Source of the DNA: Pilimelia terevasa
Lineage (GTDB): Bacteria; Actinomycetota; Actinomycetes; Mycobacteriales; Micromonosporaceae
Assembly (NCBI RefSeq): GCF_014647915.1
Contig: NZ_BMQC01000002.1
Span: 310,001 to 374,000, forward strand
Direction: 5' to 3'
Length of the DNA: 64,000 nucleotides
Shown: piece after piece, positions 25,500-33,210 of the stretch
How positions within the stretch are numbered: the stretch's first letter is position 1
How the letters are laid out: each line of letters opens with the position of its first letter
Notes under the pieces: generated by a model
What the model was told of the DNA's origin: nothing
Seen by the model: the letters and a program-made list of their open reading frames with translations, nothing else
The model's database searches: none
Program-made: the position numbers and the translations under genes

Positions 25500-28093
25500 C
25501 GGAGCGGGACGTGCGGGACCTTCGGGAGACCGACGAGACGCAGGGCGCGGTCGTCGGCGGCAAGGGCGCCCACCTGGGCGGCCTGTCGCGGGTCGACGGC
25601 GTCCGCGTACCGGCCGGCTTCTGCGTGACGACGGACGCCTTCCGGCGGGTCCTCGCGGGGGCACCGGCGGTCGGCGGCCAGCTCGACCGGCTGTCGCACC
25701 TGAAGCCGGACGACCGGGACGGGGTCCGCGCGCTCAGCGCGGACATCCGGCGGACCGTCGAAGCGGCCGCCGTCCCGGTCGACCTGGCGGCGGCGGTCAG
25801 CCGCGCGCTCGCCCGGCTCGGCGACCGGGTCGCCTGCGCCGTCCGGTCCAGCGCGACGGCGGAGGACCTGCCGACCGCGTCCTTCGCCGGCCAGCAGGAC
25901 ACCTACCTGAACGTCGTGGGCCCGGAGGCGGTCCTGCGGCACGTCAGCCGGTGCTGGGCGTCGCTGTTCACCGAGCGGGCCGTGACCTACCGCCAGCGCC
26001 GGGGCATCGACCACCGCGCGGTCCACATGGCCGTCGTCGTGCAGCGGATGGTCTTCGCGGACGCGGCCGGCGTCCTGTTCACCGCCGACCCCGTCACCTC
26101 CCACCGGCGGATCGCCTCCGTGGAGGCCAGCTTCGGCCTCGGCGAGGCGCTGGTCTCCGGCCGGGTGGACACGGACGTCTACCGGGTGCGCGACGACGCG
26201 GTCATCGCCAGGACGATCGCCACCAAGCGGGTCGCGGTGTACGCCGCGCCGGCCGGCGGTACGCGGGAGCAGGAGATCGACCCCCAGCAGCAGGACCGGC
26301 CGGCGCTGACCGATGCGCAGGTCGTGCGCCTCGTGCGGCTCGGTCGGCGGATCGAGGCGCACTTCGGCCGCCCCCAGGACATCGAATGGTGCCTGGTCGG
26401 CGACGACTTCCAGATCGTCCAGAGCCGGCCGATCACCACGCTGTTCCCGGTCCCCGACTCCGGCGACCGGGAGAACCGCGTCTACCTCTCCGTCGGCCAC
26501 CAGCAGATGATGACCGATCCCCTTAAGCCCCTGGGGCTGTCCTTCTGGCAGATGACGACGCCTGTACCCATGGCCGAGGCCGGCGGCCGCCTGTTCGTCG
26601 ACGTCACCCGGCGGCTGGCCACGCCGTCCGGCCGTGCCGGGCTCCTGGAACTGATCGGGCGGTCCGATCCGCTGACCGGGGACGCGCTGCGGACCATTCT
26701 GGCGCGCGACGACTTCATCCGACCGCTCCCGGACGAGGGTCCGCCCGGGCCGCTGGTCGCCGGCCCGCCGGCCCCGATCGAGACCGATCCGGGCGTGGTC
26801 ACCGAGCTGGTCCGGTCCAGCGAGGCCTCCGTGGCCGCCGCCGCGCGCGACATCGGGGCCGCGTCGGGAGAGGCGCTGCTCGACCTCATCCGGGCCGACA
26901 TCCAGGAGCTGCGCCGAATCTTGTTCGATCCGCGCAGCCACCAGGTGTTCCTGTCCGCGATGGAGGCCACGTGGTGGCTCAACGAGCGGCTGGAGGCGTG
27001 GCTGGGCGAGCGGAACGCGGCCGACACGCTCACCCGGTCCGTCCCGCACAACGTCACCTCGGAGATGGGGTTGGCGCTGCTGGATGTGGCCGACGCGATC
27101 CGCCCGCACCCGGACGTGGTGGCGTTCCTGGAGCGCGTCCGGGACGACGACTTCCTGGACGAACTGCCCCGGCTGGCGGGCGGGCCGCAGGCGCGGGACG
27201 CCATCGCGGCCTGGCTCGACCGGTACGGTATGCGCTGCGTGGGCGAGATCGACATCTCGCGGCCGCGGTGGAGCGAACGCCCCTCCACGCTGGTGCCCAC
27301 GATCCTCGGCAACGTCCGGAACTTCGCGGCCGGCGAGGGTGCGCGGCGGTTCGCGCAGGGGCAGCGGGAGGCGGCGGAGAAGGAGCGGGAGCTTCTGGGG
27401 CGCCTGCGGGCCCTGCCGGACGGGGAGCACAAGGCCGGCGAGGCCAAGCAGCGGATCGACCGGGTGCGGACCTTCATGGGGTACCGGGAGTACCCGAAGT
27501 ACGGCATGGTCTGCCGCTACTACGTGTACAAGCAGGCGCTGCGGAGAGAAGCCGAGCGCCTCGTGCGGGCCGGTGCCCTCCGCGCGGTGGAGGACATCTA
27601 CTACCTGACGTTCCAGGAGCTTCACGACGCCGTGCGCACGAGCCGCGCCGACCACCGGCTCATCGACCGGCGCCGGGCCGAGTTCAGGTCGTACCGGGCA
27701 CTCACGCCGCCCCGGGTGCTCACCTCGGACGGCGAGGCCGTCGCCGGGGCGTACCGGCGCGACGACGTGCCGGCCGGCGCGCTGACCGGCCTGGCGGTCT
27801 CCGCCGGGACCGTGCAGGGGCGGGCCCGCGTCGTCTCGGACATGGGGCGGGCCGACCTGGAACCCGGCGACATCCTCGTCACGGCGCACACGGACCCCAG
27901 TTGGACGCCCCTGTTCGTCGCCGCCGCGGGGTTGGTGACGGAGGTCGGGGGAGCGATGACCCACGGCGCGGTGATCGCCCGGGAGTACGGCCTGCCCGCC
28001 GTCGTCGGGGTGGCGGACGCCACCCGGCAGATCCGCGACGGGCAGCGGATCCGCGTCCACGGAACCGACGGCTACATCGAGATCCTGCCCTGA
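25496..28093 (+). CDS. rph: Rifamycin-inactivating phosphotransferase
   Basis: An 865-residue dikinase that transfers the beta-phosphate of ATP to the C21 hydroxyl of rifamycins, giving resistance. The N-terminal ATP-grasp domain has VVGGKGAHLGGLSR, CAVRSSATAEDLPTASFAGQ and FQIVQSRPITTLFP. A rifampin-binding helical domain spans about 325-755. The C-terminal swivelling His domain has GGAMTHGAVIAREYGLPAVV with the phospho-carrier His near residue 823. The length and order match Rph from Listeria and actinomycetes and differ from PEP synthase, which has a PEP-binding domain after the His domain. A RAE motif upstream supports rifamycin-dependent control. ATG 25496 overlaps the stop of a short leader frame by 4 nt. 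Confidence 0.95.
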   Translation: MTERDVRDLRETDETQGAVVGGKGAHLGGLSRVDGVRVPAGFCVTTDAFRRVLAGAPAVGGQLDRLSHLKPDDRDGVRALSADIRRTVEAAAVPVDLAAAVSRALARLGDRVACAVRSSATAEDLPTASFAGQQDTYLNVVGPEAVLRHVSRCWASLFTERAVTYRQRRGIDHRAVHMAVVVQRMVFADAAGVLFTADPVTSHRRIASVEASFGLGEALVSGRVDTDVYRVRDDAVIARTIATKRVAVYAAPAGGTREQEIDPQQQDRPALTDAQVVRLVRLGRRIEAHFGRPQDIEWCLVGDDFQIVQSRPITTLFPVPDSGDRENRVYLSVGHQQMMTDPLKPLGLSFWQMTTPVPMAEAGGRLFVDVTRRLATPSGRAGLLELIGRSDPLTGDALRTILARDDFIRPLPDEGPPGPLVAGPPAPIETDPGVVTELVRSSEASVAAAARDIGAASGEALLDLIRADIQELRRILFDPRSHQVFLSAMEATWWLNERLEAWLGERNAADTLTRSVPHNVTSEMGLALLDVADAIRPHPDVVAFLERVRDDDFLDELPRLAGGPQARDAIAAWLDRYGMRCVGEIDISRPRWSERPSTLVPTILGNVRNFAAGEGARRFAQGQREAAEKERELLGRLRALPDGEHKAGEAKQRIDRVRTFMGYREYPKYGMVCRYYVYKQALRREAERLVRAGALRAVEDIYYLTFQELHDAVRTSRADHRLIDRRRAEFRSYRALTPPRVLTSDGEAVAGAYRRDDVPAGALTGLAVSAGTVQGRARVVSDMGRADLEPGDILVTAHTDPSWTPLFVAAAGLVTEVGGAMTHGAVIAREYGLPAVVGVADATRQIRDGQRIRVHGTDGYIEILP

Positions 28094-28117
28094 CCGCCGT
28101 AGCGGGAAGGCGGCCTG

Positions 28118-28321
28118 CTAGTCGGGTTTGTCGGTCCGCTCGGCGGCGAATGTGTACGTCCGTTTTTGTTGCCGTCCCCGGTCCGCCTTCAGCGGATCAG
28201 GGTCTGCGTAGTGGCACAGCGCGGCGGCCAACGCGGCCGCCTGACGTGCGGGAGACCAGGCGAGGTGCAGGACCGCCTGGGACGGCTCGGCATCCGTGGC
28301 GGGTCGGTCCTGGTCAGTCAT
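28118..28321 (-). CDS. Small hypothetical protein
   Basis: A 67-residue frame starting MTDQDRPATDAEPSQAVLHL with a Trp- and Ala-rich middle and a basic C-terminus. No domain recognised. It begins just after the tRNA-Arg terminator on the same strand and ends 25 nt from the convergent rph stop. No ribosome-binding site is seen. The longer frame from 28357 is excluded because it is encoded by the terminator hairpin. GC at third positions is fairly high, which keeps it as a weak candidate. Confidence 0.35.
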   Translation of the reverse strand: MTDQDRPATDAEPSQAVLHLAWSPARQAAALAAALCHYADPDPLKADRGRQQKRTYTFAAERTDKPD

Positions 28322-28329
28322 TACGACAA

Positions 28330-28363
28330 AAGCCCGTGACCTGGTTTGCCTGGTCACGGGCTT
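28330..28363 (-). terminator. Intrinsic terminator of tRNA-Arg
   Basis: Perfect 12-bp stem AAGCCCGTGACC / GGTCACGGGCTT with a 10-nt loop, followed on the minus strand by TTTGTCGT. It begins 18 nt after the tRNA 3' end. This is the most classical terminator in the window. Confidence 0.85.
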
Positions 28364-28381
28364 GTCTTAGCTGGTCATCGG

Positions 28382-28456
28382 TGGTGCCCCCGGCAGGATT
28401 CGAACCTGCGCCCCCGCCTCCGGAGGGCGGTGCTCTATCCCCTGAGCTACGGGGGC
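28382..28456 (-). tRNA. tRNA-Arg (anticodon CCG)
   Basis: A 75-nt tRNA with encoded CCA. The acceptor stem GCCCCCG pairs with CGGGGGC, discriminator A. The D arm contains TAGCTCAGGGGATAGAGC. The anticodon loop CTCCGGA gives CCG, which reads CGG codons. The T arm holds the invariant GGTTCGAATCC. It has its own -10 box upstream (28471-28476) and an intrinsic terminator downstream, so it is a monocistronic unit. CGG is among the most used Arg codons in this genome. Confidence 0.97.
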
Positions 28457-28470
28457 TCAGCGACTCGGAC

Positions 28471-28476
28471 AGCCTA
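28471..28476 (-). promoter_or_regulatory. -10 box TAGGCT of the tRNA-Arg promoter
   Basis: TAGGCT on the minus strand, 14 nt before the first tRNA base. The same hexamer serves lysA and glyA in this window. No convincing -35. Confidence 0.55.
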
Positions 28477-28552
28477 GCAAAGCGGCGCCGATCCACTCGA
28501 ACCGGCACCCGCCCGCCGCGTCGCGGAGGCCGTCGCGGACCTCCGCCGCCGC

Positions 28553-28828
28553 TCACTCCGCCCCGGCCTGCTCCTCGGCCCGTTCGTCGTCGGTCTCGAC
28601 GCGTGCGTCGGTCCGTGTCCCGGCGACCGGTACCGCGGCGGTCTCCCGCCCGCGACGCAGTGCCGCCATCAGCCCGAGCAGTCCGAACAGGGCCACGCCG
28701 CCCGCGACGAACCAGCCCGCCGCCGGCAGCCGCACGTCGAGCTGGCGCCCGAGCGTCCACCAGGCGGCGCCGGCCAGGAAGAAGAGTGCGAAGACCAGGG
28801 ACAGGGCGTCGGTGCGGTGGGACCTCAT
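28553..28828 (-). CDS. Small two-helix membrane protein of the PspC module
   Basis: A 91-residue protein with two membrane helices (LSLVFALFFLAGAAWWTLG, about 9-27, and AAGWFVAGGVALFGLLGLMA, about 36-55) and a charged cytoplasmic tail rich in Glu, Asp and Arg. No named domain. The ATG at 28828 overlaps the upstream PspC gene stop by 4 nt (ATGA), so the two are translated coupled and the protein probably joins the same membrane complex. Its tail could contact a cytoplasmic partner. Function unknown. Confidence 0.85.
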   Translation of the reverse strand: MRSHRTDALSLVFALFFLAGAAWWTLGRQLDVRLPAAGWFVAGGVALFGLLGLMAALRRGRETAAVPVAGTRTDARVETDDERAEEQAGAE

Positions 28829-30276
28829 CGGACTACCTCCAGGTTGCCGGCGCGGGCGGTGAGCGTCAGGTGCAGGGTGCCGGTACCCGGACCCGTCGTG
28901 GCCGGGTACGTCTGGTCGGCGGGCGCCGAGTCCCAGTCGCCCTGCTGGACGTCGCCCAGGATCGAGATCCGGCCGGCCTGGACCTGGCTCGTCGTGCGCA
29001 GGATCACCGTCGTGGGTACCAGGATGCGCATCACCCCGAACTTGACGGTCGCCTCGACGGGGGTCTGGCGGCCGGCAAAGTTGATCTGACGCAGGTCCAG
29101 GGTCGCGTCGCCGAAGCGGTGTTCGTAGCGGGGGGACAGGGTGGCGACGCTCTGCGGCGTCCACGTGACCGGCTCCGGCTCGACGTGGCTGGCGCCCGCG
29201 ATGCCGCCGAGGGCGACGCTCAGGAGCAGGCCGAGCGGGATGAGCAACCGGGCCCGCCCGAACCAGGTACCGACGAGCAGGCCGAGTCCGACCACGCCGA
29301 GCGCGGTGGCCACGTAGGTGCCGCCGGTGATCCGGCCGGCGCCGGTCAGGTCGGCGACGCCGACGCCCGCGAGGGCCAGCAGCATGAGCGAGAAGGTGAT
29401 CAGCCCGAGTGCGGACCGCTCGCGGCGCGGCTTCGGCGGGGCGGGCGGCGCGGGGGCCGGCGGCGCCGGGGGGCCACCCCAGGGGCCGTGCGGCGCGAAC
29501 GGCGGTCCGTACGGCGGGGCCGGCGGCGACGGGTACCCCGCCGCGGGGGCGGGCGGCGCGTAGGCGGGGGGTGCCGCGCTCCACACCGGACCGGCCGGGG
29601 CCGGCGCGGCGGCGGCCGCGCGGACGGGGCCGAAGAAGGACGGCGCCGTACCGGGGGCGAAGCCGAGGCGACTCAGCCCGGTCCGGCCGGTGCCGCGGTT
29701 GGCCAGCAGGGCGATGCCCAGGACCACGGCGACGCCGAGGACGAGGGCGCCGCCGCCGTTGCCCATGGTGACGCCGACGGCGATGAAGGCGCCGACGGCC
29801 ACCGCCACGGTCACGCCCGCGGGGGTACTGGACTCGCCGCGGTCGATCAGGGCGTCGACCGGCGAGCCGGTGTCGCCCTCGGCGGGCGAGACGAGCCACA
29901 GGACGAGGTACACGGCGATGCCGACGCCGAACAGTCCGAGGACCGCCAGCAGGACCCGCCAGAGCACCGGGTCCGTCCGGGTGGTCCGGGCGATCCCCGC
30001 GCACACCCCGGCCAGGTACCGGCCCTGGACCGGCCGGACGAGTCCGTGCCGGAACAGCGGCCCCGGCCGGGTCGGCCCGCCGTACGCCGCGCCGGGCGGC
30101 GGCACCTGCGACCCCTCGGGCGGTACCTGCGACCCGTCGGGCGGCATCTGCGACCCGTCGGGCGGTACCTGCGACCCGTCGGGCGGCGCCGGCGAGTCGT
30201 CGGCCGGCGGCGGGGCGGTCCGCGGTGTGCCGGGCGGTGGGGGCGGGCTGGGCCGGTCGGCCGGGTTCTCATCCAT
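28825..30276 (-). CDS. PspC-domain membrane protein with LiaF-like C-terminal domain
   Basis: A 483-residue envelope-stress protein. A Pro-rich N-terminus contains seven-residue repeats (PPDGSQV type). A PspC domain follows (YLAGVCAGIARTTRTDPVLW, then LLAVLGLFGVGIAVYLVLW). Several further membrane helices are separated by a Pro/Ala/Tyr linker. The C-terminal beta-helical part (ATLSPRYEHRFGDATLDLRQ; FGVMRILVPTTVILRT) resembles the cell-wall-active-antibiotic response domain of LiaF/YvqF, which inhibits the cognate kinase. ATG 30276 is used. It is divergent from a kinase that carries its own PspC domain, so the likely role is to set that kinase's activity; this is inference from LiaFSR systems. 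Confidence 0.9.
   Translation of the reverse strand: MDENPADRPSPPPPPGTPRTAPPPADDSPAPPDGSQVPPDGSQMPPDGSQVPPEGSQVPPPGAAYGGPTRPGPLFRHGLVRPVQGRYLAGVCAGIARTTRTDPVLWRVLLAVLGLFGVGIAVYLVLWLVSPAEGDTGSPVDALIDRGESSTPAGVTVAVAVGAFIAVGVTMGNGGGALVLGVAVVLGIALLANRGTGRTGLSRLGFAPGTAPSFFGPVRAAAAAPAPAGPVWSAAPPAYAPPAPAAGYPSPPAPPYGPPFAPHGPWGGPPAPPAPAPPAPPKPRRERSALGLITFSLMLLALAGVGVADLTGAGRITGGTYVATALGVVGLGLLVGTWFGRARLLIPLGLLLSVALGGIAGASHVEPEPVTWTPQSVATLSPRYEHRFGDATLDLRQINFAGRQTPVEATVKFGVMRILVPTTVILRTTSQVQAGRISILGDVQQGDWDSAPADQTYPATTGPGTGTLHLTLTARAGNLEVVR
30098..30181. repeat. Four tandem 21-bp repeats inside the PspC gene
   Basis: Four contiguous 21-bp units (30098-30118, 30119-30139, 30140-30160, 30161-30181) that differ at only a few bases. 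They encode four copies of a PPDGSQV-type heptapeptide in the N-terminal tail. The period is a multiple of three, so copy-number change keeps the frame. Confidence 0.85.
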
Positions 30277-30322
30277 GACCACGATCCTCGCGGCCGGCGG
30301 CCCCGCGCACCTCCGGTACCGA

Positions 30323-30340
30323 CCCTGAGTAAACCCTGAG
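30323..30340. promoter_or_regulatory. Direct repeat CCCTGAG x2, one helical turn apart, in a divergent promoter
   Basis: ACCCTGAG occurs at 30322-30329 and 30333-30340, an 11-bp period, placing both on one face of DNA. It lies about 50 nt from the PspC start and about 110 nt from the kinase start. A likely binding site for the LuxR-type regulator of this locus; no footprint evidence. Confidence 0.55.
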
Positions 30341-30448
30341 GTCCGGCGGCCGGGGAGGTCAGGGTCGTCCCGGAGGGCGCGCGCCGCCGCGCGTGCGACG
30401 ATCGGTGGACGACACCGGCGACCGCGGGGAGGGGGCGTCATCGACACC

Positions 30449-31849
30449 GTGTGGGAAGCGCCGGCTCCGCTGGTCCGGCGGCGGCAGGGGCGGCTGGTCG
30501 CGGGGGTGGCCGACGGGATCGCCGCGCACCTGGGGCTGTCGCGGACGGCGGTCCGGGCGGCCTTCGCGGTGCTGCTGGTCTTCGGCGGCGTGGGCCTGAT
30601 CCTGTACGCCGCGTTCTGGGCCGTCCTGCCGCAGCGGGCCGACGACGGCGCGGTCGGGGACCCGCCGTCGCTGCTGCGGCTCGTCCCCTTCCTGGTGATC
30701 GGGGCGCTGGTCGTCGGCGCGCAGCTCGCCACCGACTCACCGGGGCTGAACTTCGTCGTGGCCGTCCTGGTCGCGGGCGTGGCGGGCGGCGCCGGGGTCA
30801 TCTGGCACCAGTCCGACCGGGAGCAGCGGCGGCGCTGGCGGGAGACCGTCCCGGGGATGCCGTGGCTGGGCGTCGTGGTGCAGGACGCCGACCGCCGGCT
30901 CGTCGTGCTGCGGTTCGTCGGCGGGGCGGTGCTGGTCGCCGCCGGGCTGATCGGCGTGGTGGCGGTGTACGCGCCGGTCGGGCGCTTCGACGTGCTGACC
31001 GTGCTCGGCGGGGTGGTGTTCGCCCTCGTCGGCGTGGCCGGGGTGGCGCTCGTGGCCGCGCCGGTGCTGTGGCGGGTCTTCGCCGAGTTGCGTACCGAGC
31101 AGGCCGCCCGGATCCGGGAGCAGGAGCGCGCGGAGTTCGCGGCCGTCGTCCACGACCAGGTGCTGCACACGCTCGCGCTGATCCTGCGCAACGCCGACGA
31201 CCCGGCGACGGTCCGCCGGCTGGCCAGGGGCCAGGAGCGGACGCTGCGCGGCTGGCTGTACCGGCCGGCCGGCGCGCCGGGGGAGCGGTTCGCGGCGGCG
31301 GTGGAGGCGCTGGCCGCCGAGGTGGAGGACACGTACGGTATTGCCGTGGAGCCGGTGGTGGTCGGCGACGCCGCCGTCGACGAGCAGGTCGGCGCGCTGG
31401 TGGCCGCGGCCCGGGAGGCGCTGGTCAACGCGGCCCGGCACGCCGGGGTGCCCACCGTGTCGCTGTACGCGGAGGTGGAGCCGGACCAGGTGAGCGTGTT
31501 CGTCCGGGACCGGGGGGCCGGGTTCGACCCGGCGGCGGTGCCGGCGGACCGGCACGGCGTGCAGGGTTCGATCGTCGGCCGGATGCGCCGGCACGGCGGT
31601 ACCGCGCAGATCCGCACCGCGCCGGGCGAGGGCACGGAGGTCCGCCTCCACCTACCGCGCCGGCCCGGCCGGCCCGAGGCGCGGTCCGACGAGCAGCCAG
31701 AGGCGCGGTCCGACGAGCGGCCTGACCCGAGGCCCGGCGAGCGGTCCGGCAAGCAGACCGACGAGCGGCCTGGCGCGCGGACCGACGAGCGGACCCGCGG
31801 GCGGACCGGGCAGCCGGCCGGGCGGGCGGACGAAGGGGAGGGGCCGTGA
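30449..31849 (+). CDS. PspC-fused sensor histidine kinase (LiaS/DesK-like)
   Basis: A 466-residue membrane kinase. The N-terminal PspC domain (VRRRQGRLVAGVADGIAAHL, then the VLLVFGGVGLILYAAFWAVL helix) is followed by about five further membrane helices to about 210. The HisKA_3 dimerisation domain has EFAAVVHDQVLHTLALIL with His235. A short ATPase domain has REALVNAARHAGV (N box), FVRDRGAGFDP and GSIVGRMRRHGGTAQI. The last about 65 residues are repetitive, charged and probably disordered. GTG 30449 follows a GGGGAGGGGG run. The stop overlaps the regulator start by 4 nt. It likely senses membrane or cell-wall stress together with the divergent PspC/LiaF-like protein. Confidence 0.93.
   Translation: MWEAPAPLVRRRQGRLVAGVADGIAAHLGLSRTAVRAAFAVLLVFGGVGLILYAAFWAVLPQRADDGAVGDPPSLLRLVPFLVIGALVVGAQLATDSPGLNFVVAVLVAGVAGGAGVIWHQSDREQRRRWRETVPGMPWLGVVVQDADRRLVVLRFVGGAVLVAAGLIGVVAVYAPVGRFDVLTVLGGVVFALVGVAGVALVAAPVLWRVFAELRTEQAARIREQERAEFAAVVHDQVLHTLALILRNADDPATVRRLARGQERTLRGWLYRPAGAPGERFAAAVEALAAEVEDTYGIAVEPVVVGDAAVDEQVGALVAAAREALVNAARHAGVPTVSLYAEVEPDQVSVFVRDRGAGFDPAAVPADRHGVQGSIVGRMRRHGGTAQIRTAPGEGTEVRLHLPRRPGRPEARSDEQPEARSDERPDPRPGERSGKQTDERPGARTDERTRGRTGQPAGRADEGEGP
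31673..31720. repeat. Two tandem 24-bp repeats in the kinase tail
   Basis: Two adjacent 24-bp units (31673-31696 and 31697-31720) encode PEARSDEQ and PEARSDER. Degenerate copies (Asp/Glu/Arg/Pro/Gly) continue to about 31840. The result is a hydrophilic tail with no structured motif. Confidence 0.75.
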
Positions 31850-32508
31850 CGACGACGCGACCCGCGGGCCTGCTGCGGGTGTTCCTGGTCGACGACCATG
31901 CGATGTTCCGGGCCGGCGTCTGCGCCGAGCTGGCCGGCCGCGTCGAGGTCGTCGGGCAGGCCGGGACCGTGGCCGAGGCGGTCGCCCGGATCGGGCAGCT
32001 CGCGCCGGACGTGGTCCTGCTGGACGTGCACCTGCCCGACGGCGGCGGCCGGGCGGTCCTCCAGGCGCTGCACGCCGGGCTGCCGGCGGTGCGCTTCCTC
32101 GCGCTGTCGGTGTCGGACGCCGCCGAGGACGTGATCGGGGTGATCCGGGCCGGCGCCCGCGGGTACGTCACGAAGTCGATCTCCGGCGACGAACTGGTCG
32201 AGGCGATCGGCCGGGTCGCCGACGGCGACGCCGTGTTCAGCCCGCGGCTGGCCGGGTTCGTCCTCGACGCGTTCGCCGGCAACCCCGACCCGGCCACGAC
32301 GACCGACCCGGAGCTGGACCGGCTCACCAACCGCGAACGCGAGGTGCTGCGCCTGCTGGCCCGCGGGTACGCCTACAAGGAGATCGCCCGGGAGTTGTAC
32401 ATCTCGGTCAAGACGGTCGAGACGCACGTGTCCAGCGTGCTGCGCAAACTCCAGGTCTCCAACCGGCACGAGCTGACCCGGTGGGCGGCCGACCGCCGCC
32501 TGATCTGA
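31846..32508 (+). CDS. NarL/LuxR-family response regulator of the PspC module
   Basis: A 220-residue regulator. Its receiver domain has FLVDDHAMFRAGVCAEL with the acidic residues, the phosphoacceptor Asp60 in VVLLDVHLPDGGG, and Lys in ARGYVTKSISGDEL. The LuxR-type helix-turn-helix has LTNREREVLRLLARGYAYKE and SVKTVETHVSSVLRKLQVSN. GTG 31846 overlaps the kinase stop by 4 nt. It is of the LiaR/VraR type and probably binds the direct repeat in the divergent promoter at 30323-30340, thereby controlling both its own operon and the PspC gene. It ends 42 nt from a convergent DUF305 gene. Confidence 0.93.
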   Translation: MTTTRPAGLLRVFLVDDHAMFRAGVCAELAGRVEVVGQAGTVAEAVARIGQLAPDVVLLDVHLPDGGGRAVLQALHAGLPAVRFLALSVSDAAEDVIGVIRAGARGYVTKSISGDELVEAIGRVADGDAVFSPRLAGFVLDAFAGNPDPATTTDPELDRLTNREREVLRLLARGYAYKEIARELYISVKTVETHVSSVLRKLQVSNRHELTRWAADRRLI

Positions 32509-32550
32509 GTGCCCCCCCGCACCGGCCGGCGCGGGGCGACGCCCGGGCGG

Positions 32551-33210
32551 TCAGCTCGCGGGCAGCGGGGCGCCGCCGAGGCGGGTCAGCACCCGGGTGA
32601 GGTTGCCGACCTCGGCGTCCTGGACCGTGCGCATGGTGCCGGCGGCCTTGCGGACCTCCGCGTTCGAGGTCCGCGCCAGCACCCCGTCGATCATGTGGAT
32701 GCCGCCCAGGTGGTGGCGGATCATGAGCTGGAGGAACAGGACGTCCAGGTCGCGGCCCTGGGCGGCGCGCAGCCGGGCGAGTTCCTGCCTGCTCGCCATC
32801 CCCGGCATCTGGCCGTCGCCGGTGAGGTGCCGCTCGGCCGCCGGCAGCCAGGACATCGGCGCGTCGGTCGACGTCGGCGACAGCCCCCACTGGCGCAGCC
32901 ACGTCTGCATCGTCCCGACCTCGGTGAGCTGCGCCATCGCCATGTCGACCGCGTGCGACCGGACCTCGGCGTCCCGGGTCTCGCGGAACGCGATCAGCGC
33001 CATCTCGATCGCCTGGGCGTGGTGGTTGTCCATGTCGCGGGCGAAGCCGGCCTCCGCCGAGTTCTCCCCGGGGAGGGCGAGCCGGGGCGCCAGCCAGCCG
33101 CCCGCGGCGCCCACGAGCAGGCCGAGGACGAGCATCAGCGCGAGCGCGGGCGTACCGCGCCAGCCGCCCCACCCGGCCCGGCGGCTGGTGTCCGCGGGGT
33201 CGGCCGTCAT
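32551..33210 (-). CDS. DUF305 protein, membrane-anchored
   Basis: A 219-residue protein with an N-terminal membrane anchor (ALALMLVLGLLVGAAGGWLA, about 22-41) and an extracytoplasmic DUF305 domain. The two signature His pairs are FARDMDNHHAQAIEMALI and LQLMIRHHLGGIHMIDGVLA. It lacks the Met-rich linker of the lipoprotein homologue at 24368. ATG 33210 overlaps the DUF3105 stop by 4 nt (ATGA), so the two are co-translated. The DUF3105-DUF305 pair is common in actinomycetes and is suspected to handle copper or envelope redox stress; this is inference. Confidence 0.9.
   Translation of the reverse strand: MTADPADTSRRAGWGGWRGTPALALMLVLGLLVGAAGGWLAPRLALPGENSAEAGFARDMDNHHAQAIEMALIAFRETRDAEVRSHAVDMAMAQLTEVGTMQTWLRQWGLSPTSTDAPMSWLPAAERHLTGDGQMPGMASRQELARLRAAQGRDLDVLFLQLMIRHHLGGIHMIDGVLARTSNAEVRKAAGTMRTVQDAEVGNLTRVLTRLGGAPLPAS

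Noticed and set aside
25298-28060. A 920-codon minus-strand frame
   Set aside because: Antisense to rph; Arg/Gly/Pro composition and no recognised motif.
25496-28093. Annotation as phosphoenolpyruvate synthase
   Set aside because: The His domain is at the very C-terminus and no PEP-binding TIM barrel follows; length, domain order and the RAE motif fit Rph.
28322-28357. N-terminal extension of the 67-residue hypothetical protein
   Set aside because: These codons are the tRNA-Arg terminator hairpin and cannot be a reliable coding start.
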